A stretch of 16,002 nt of DNA, from NCBI GenBank assembly GCA_019417045.1, contig DXWE01000008.1, forward strand, positions 1 to 16,002, written 5' to 3'. Position numbers and translations under genes: made by a program. The notes below the pieces were generated by a model. It saw nothing but the letters and a program-made list of their open reading frames with translations, was not told where the DNA came from and ran no database searches. The DNA is from Oscillospiraceae bacterium. GTDB lineage: Bacteria > Bacillota > Clostridia > Oscillospirales > Acutalibacteraceae. This document shows, piece by piece, positions 13,779 through 16,002 of the stretch. Each line of letters opens with the position of its first letter. The stretch's first letter is position 1.

Positions 13779-13802
13779 TGCGGCCGCCGGGCTTTGGCGG
13801 TC

Positions 13803-13818
13803 TCCCCCGTTCGGGGGA
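13803..13818 (+). other. Hairpin between tRNA-Met and tRNA-Glu
   Basis: TCCCCC-GTTC-GGGGGA forms a 6-bp GC stem with a tetraloop inside the 46-base spacer. There is no T run after it, so it is more likely a processing or spacer structure than a terminator. Confidence 0.45.
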
Positions 13819-13824
13819 TCAGCT

Positions 13825-13899
13825 GGCCCGATGGTCAAGCGGTTAAGACACCGCCCTTTCACGGCGGTAACACGGGTTCGATTCCCGTTCGGGTCACCA
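13825..13899 (+). tRNA. tRNA-Glu (TTC)
   Basis: The 75-base gene has acceptor strands GGCCCGA / TCGGGTC, anticodon stem CCGCC/GGCGG with loop CTTTCAC (anticodon TTC), T arm with GGTTCGATTCC and an encoded CCA. It is the standard bacterial tRNA-Glu form. Confidence 0.97.
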
Positions 13900-13904
13900 T
13901 TTGC

Positions 13905-13981
13905 GGGCGTATAGCTCAGCTGGTTAGAGCGCTTGCTTCACACGCAAGAGGTCAGCGGTTCGAGTCCGTTTACGCCCACCA
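13905..13981 (+). tRNA. tRNA-Val (CAC)
   Basis: The 77-base gene has acceptor strands GGGCGTA / TACGCCC, anticodon stem CTTGC/GCAAG with loop TTCACAC (anticodon CAC, reading GUG), T arm with GGTTCGAGTCC and an encoded CCA. A dedicated CAC tRNA suits a GC-rich genome that uses GTG codons often. It starts five bases after tRNA-Glu. Confidence 0.96.
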
Positions 13982-13982
13982 G

Positions 13983-14026
13983 AAAAGAAGAGAAGGAGAC
14001 AGGCATCTGTCTCCTTCTCTTCTTTT
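13983..14026. terminator. Bidirectional Rho-independent terminator after the tRNA operon
   Basis: A perfect 20-bp inverted repeat from AAAAGAAGAGAAGGAGACAG to its complement surrounds the loop GCAT. The arms end in AAAA and TTTT, giving U runs in both directions. It starts two bases after the tRNA-Val CCA and lies 15 bp from the stop codon of the convergent desulfoferrodoxin gene, so it serves both. Confidence 0.95.
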
Positions 14027-14040
14027 ATCAAGAAAGCACA

Positions 14041-14430
14041 TCAGAAAGCAGTCTTCCACAGCCCATGCAGATTACAATAGGCATACACCGCCACCGGGGT
14101 CTCCTCCAAGAGCGTGAATTGGGCGTGCGGCTCCTCCCCTGGGGAGAGCAGACGGCGGTAAAAACCGCGGTCGGTCTGAAGGGCGATCCACTCGATAAAG
14201 TGTTCCGCGAGCATGGGGTGTGGCGCGCTGCCGACGTCCACCCGGAGCACATCTCCCTCCCGCCGGACGACAGGGACATGCTTTTCATGCGATGCCTCCA
14301 CCGTATTGGCGAGCAGGCGGCCCATCGGCTCACCGCAGCAGACGACCGGCACGCCGGATGCCGCGATCATCTGGACGATATTGCCGCAGTGGGAACAGCG
14401 ATAAAACTGCAGAGATTCAGAAGTGGCCAT
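14041..14430 (-). CDS. dfx: Desulfoferrodoxin / superoxide reductase
   Basis: This enzyme reduces superoxide to hydrogen peroxide without making oxygen, a typical defence of anaerobes. The 129-residue product is the two-iron form. The N-terminal desulforedoxin-like domain has Cys12-x2-Cys15 and Cys31-Cys32 (center I). The superoxide-reductase domain has the center II ligands His51 (HEKHVPVV, with the catalytic Glu49-Lys50 pair), His71 (APHPM), His77 (EHFIEW), Cys119 and His122 (YCNLHGLW). All expected ligands are present and length is normal. The ATG at 14430 has AAGGATG upstream, lying in the end of the preceding reductase gene six bases away, so the two genes form one operon. Confidence 0.96.
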   Translation of the reverse strand: MATSESLQFYRCSHCGNIVQMIAASGVPVVCCGEPMGRLLANTVEASHEKHVPVVRREGDVLRVDVGSAPHPMLAEHFIEWIALQTDRGFYRRLLSPGEEPHAQFTLLEETPVAVYAYCNLHGLWKTAF

Positions 14431-14436
14431 TAGGAA

Positions 14437-16002
14437 TCATCCTTTCTGTGATAGCCCGCAGGGGCCTGTGGGGGTAAAATCAACGACATGTTGCTGCACC
14501 AGCGCGTAAAAACGGTATCCGCCGGACAGGTGCCGGCAGGAAAAGCCGGCGGCAGTCAGGATTCGGCAGGCGATATAACTGCGCAGCCCGCTTTGACAGT
14601 ACACATAGACCGGCCGATCCGGGTCCAGCTCCCCGATCCGGTCACGCAAATTGTCCAGTGGAATATGTGTCGCACCGTCGAGGTGCCCTGCGCGGTATTC
14701 GGCGTCGGTGCGGGTGTCGAGCAGCGTGATACTGCCGTCGCGCGGCAAAGCAGCGACATCCTGCCAATGGTATTGTTCTACCAGTCCGTCCAGGATATTC
14801 TCAATGACAAAACCCACCATATTGACGGGATCTTTGGCAGAGGAAAACGGCGGCGCATAGGCGAGCTCCAGGGCAGTCAGATCGTGCGCTGTCAACCCGG
14901 CACGGACCGCGGTGGCGAGCACGTCAATCCGCTTGTCTACTCCATCAAATCCCACGATCTGTGCACCGAGAATGGCGCCAGAGGAGGGGGAAAACAGGGT
15001 TTTGATCGTCATGTTGGTGGCACCGGGATAGTAGGTCGCATGGGAAGCGGAATAGGTGACGACGGTATCATACGCAATCTGTGCCTCCCGCGCGGCCTGC
15101 TCACTGAGACCGGTGGTGGCGATGGTCAGGTCGAACAGCTTGAGAGTGGAGGTGCCCTGTGAGCCATCATACCTGCTCGGCCGACCGCACAGGACATCTG
15201 CAACGATACGCCCCTGCTTGTTGGCTGGCCCGGCAAGGGGGACTACCGCTGTCTGCCCGGAGGGAATCTGCTTGACGGCCACGGCGTCTCCCACCGCATA
15301 GATATCCGGCACACTGGTGGCCATCTGCTGATCGATCAGGATCGCCCCGCGGGGTCCCAGAGCCAGCCCGGCGTCCCGGGCAAGGCCGGTATCGGGGACA
15401 ACGCCCATCGCCAGAATCATCATGTCGGCCGGTAAATCCTCCCCGCCGGACAGCCGTACAAGCAGTCCCTCCGGCCGGGGAGAACAGCCCTCTACCCCCT
15501 GTTGTAACCGCACGGCCACGCCCTTTTCCTCCAGATAGGCATGCACGAGCGCCGCCATATCCGCATCCAGCGGGTCCATCACATGGGAGGTCAGCTGCAC
15601 GATGGTGGGGGTCACGCCGGCGCGCAACAGGTTTTCCGCCATCTCCAGACCGATATATCCCCCGCCGGCAATCACTGCTGTTTGGGGATGATGGGCGGTG
15701 AGATATTGCCGGACCCGCAGCGTGTCCTCCACCGTGCGCACGGTGAAGATGCGCTCGTCATCGAATCCAGGCAGGGAGGGCCGAATTGGCCGCGCACCGG
15801 GAGACAGGATCAGCTTGTCATAGGATTCCTCATAGGTGCTGCCGTCGGCAAGCCGGGTTACAGTGACCGTCTTGCGGTCGGGGTGCAGAGCGGTCGCCTC
15901 CTCGTGTACACGCACGTCGATTCGAAACCGCCGCCAGAAACTCTCCGGTGTTTGCAGGGTCAGCGCCTCCTGCTGTGCGATCTCCCCGCCGATATAATAC
16001 GG
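14437..16002 (-). CDS. CoA-disulfide reductase / NADH oxidase-like flavoprotein with C-terminal rhodanese domain (5' end outside window)
   Basis: This FAD- and NAD(P)H-dependent pyridine nucleotide-disulfide oxidoreductase reads in from the right edge; 521 residues are visible and about 45, including the first FAD-binding loop and the active-site Cys expected just before PYYIGG, are missing. Visible are PYYIGG at the edge, LILSPGARPIRP, the NAD-binding AVIAGGGYIGLEMAENL, the FAD-contacting DIYAVGDAV, a dimerisation domain with YYPGATNMT and YAPPFSSAKDPVN, and a rhodanese domain of about 100 residues with active loop CQSGLRS. The GTG at 15915 is internal. Family members act on CoA disulfide, persulfides/polysulfide or oxygen; the rhodanese fusion favours sulfur chemistry. 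A short tail (PTGPCGL) adds one more cysteine. With dfx downstream it suggests an oxidative-stress unit. Confidence 0.93.
   Translation of the reverse strand, partial: PYYIGGEIAQQEALTLQTPESFWRRFRIDVRVHEEATALHPDRKTVTVTRLADGSTYEESYDKLILSPGARPIRPSLPGFDDERIFTVRTVEDTLRVRQYLTAHHPQTAVIAGGGYIGLEMAENLLRAGVTPTIVQLTSHVMDPLDADMAALVHAYLEEKGVAVRLQQGVEGCSPRPEGLLVRLSGGEDLPADMMILAMGVVPDTGLARDAGLALGPRGAILIDQQMATSVPDIYAVGDAVAVKQIPSGQTAVVPLAGPANKQGRIVADVLCGRPSRYDGSQGTSTLKLFDLTIATTGLSEQAAREAQIAYDTVVTYSASHATYYPGATNMTIKTLFSPSSGAILGAQIVGFDGVDKRIDVLATAVRAGLTAHDLTALELAYAPPFSSAKDPVNMVGFVIENILDGLVEQYHWQDVAALPRDGSITLLDTRTDAEYRAGHLDGATHIPLDNLRDRIGELDPDRPVYVYCQSGLRSYIACRILTAAGFSCRHLSGGYRFYALVQQHVVDFTPTGPCGLSQKG

Noticed and set aside
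13779..13824. Terminator between tRNA-Met and tRNA-Glu
   Set aside because: The hairpin has no following T run and the next tRNA has no promoter of its own.
13717..14117. Open frames running through the tRNA genes
   Set aside because: They cross three certain tRNA genes and the terminator.
15915..16002. Start of the reductase at the GTG at 15915
   Set aside because: The frame continues to the window edge with conserved residues (PYYIGG at the edge), so the true start is outside.

Overview
The window reads as a stretch of chromosome from a GC-rich, strictly anaerobic Firmicute, most likely a clostridium of the Oscillospiraceae/Ruminococcaceae type. The signs are a clostridial-order rnfCDGEAB operon, a superoxide reductase instead of superoxide dismutase, an orphan PduL, sigma-A type promoters, strong Shine-Dalgarno sites and CCA-encoding tRNA genes. 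No phage, IS element or CRISPR array is visible. The taxonomic placement is inference from gene content and base composition.

Layout. (1) 1-2891: the 3' two thirds of aspS, a bidirectional terminator, an imperfect 21-bp tandem repeat array (1341-1550), pduL on the minus strand, and a divergently transcribed family 4 uracil-DNA glycosylase. (2) 3092-3775: a minus-strand metallophosphoesterase with two altered metal-site motifs. (3) 3815-11333: one long plus-strand transcription unit with touching or overlapping genes: a D,D-carboxypeptidase-like membrane-anchored protein whose SxxK and SxN motifs are lost, a NusG-domain-II exported protein, a Gx-transporter/heptaprenyl diphosphate synthase component I protein, and rnfCDGEAB. 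(4) 11353-13612: a separate unit with a consensus promoter, encoding a small exported sortase-substrate-like protein, a class D type sortase and a four-helix membrane protein of unknown function. (5) 13640-14026: a tRNA operon Met(CAT)-Glu(TTC)-Val(CAC) with a consensus promoter, a hairpin at the predicted transcript 5' end and a 20-bp terminator stem. (6) 14041-16002, minus strand: a CoA-disulfide-reductase/NADH-oxidase-like flavoprotein with a C-terminal rhodanese domain (5' end outside the window), followed by desulfoferrodoxin/superoxide reductase.

How the genes work together. Rnf couples ferredoxin:NAD+ electron transfer to ion transport across the membrane and is the energetic core of the window. 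The NusG-II/Gx pair in front of it looks like a membrane redox or quinone/flavin accessory module. The reductase-SOR pair at the right end is an oxygen/superoxide defence operon. The sortase trio is a self-contained enzyme-plus-substrate surface system.

The least explained items are the inactive-looking peptidase at the head of the Rnf operon, the sortase trio with its non-canonical LKVTG signal, the degenerate phosphoesterase beside the first of these, and the 21-bp repeat array downstream of pduL.
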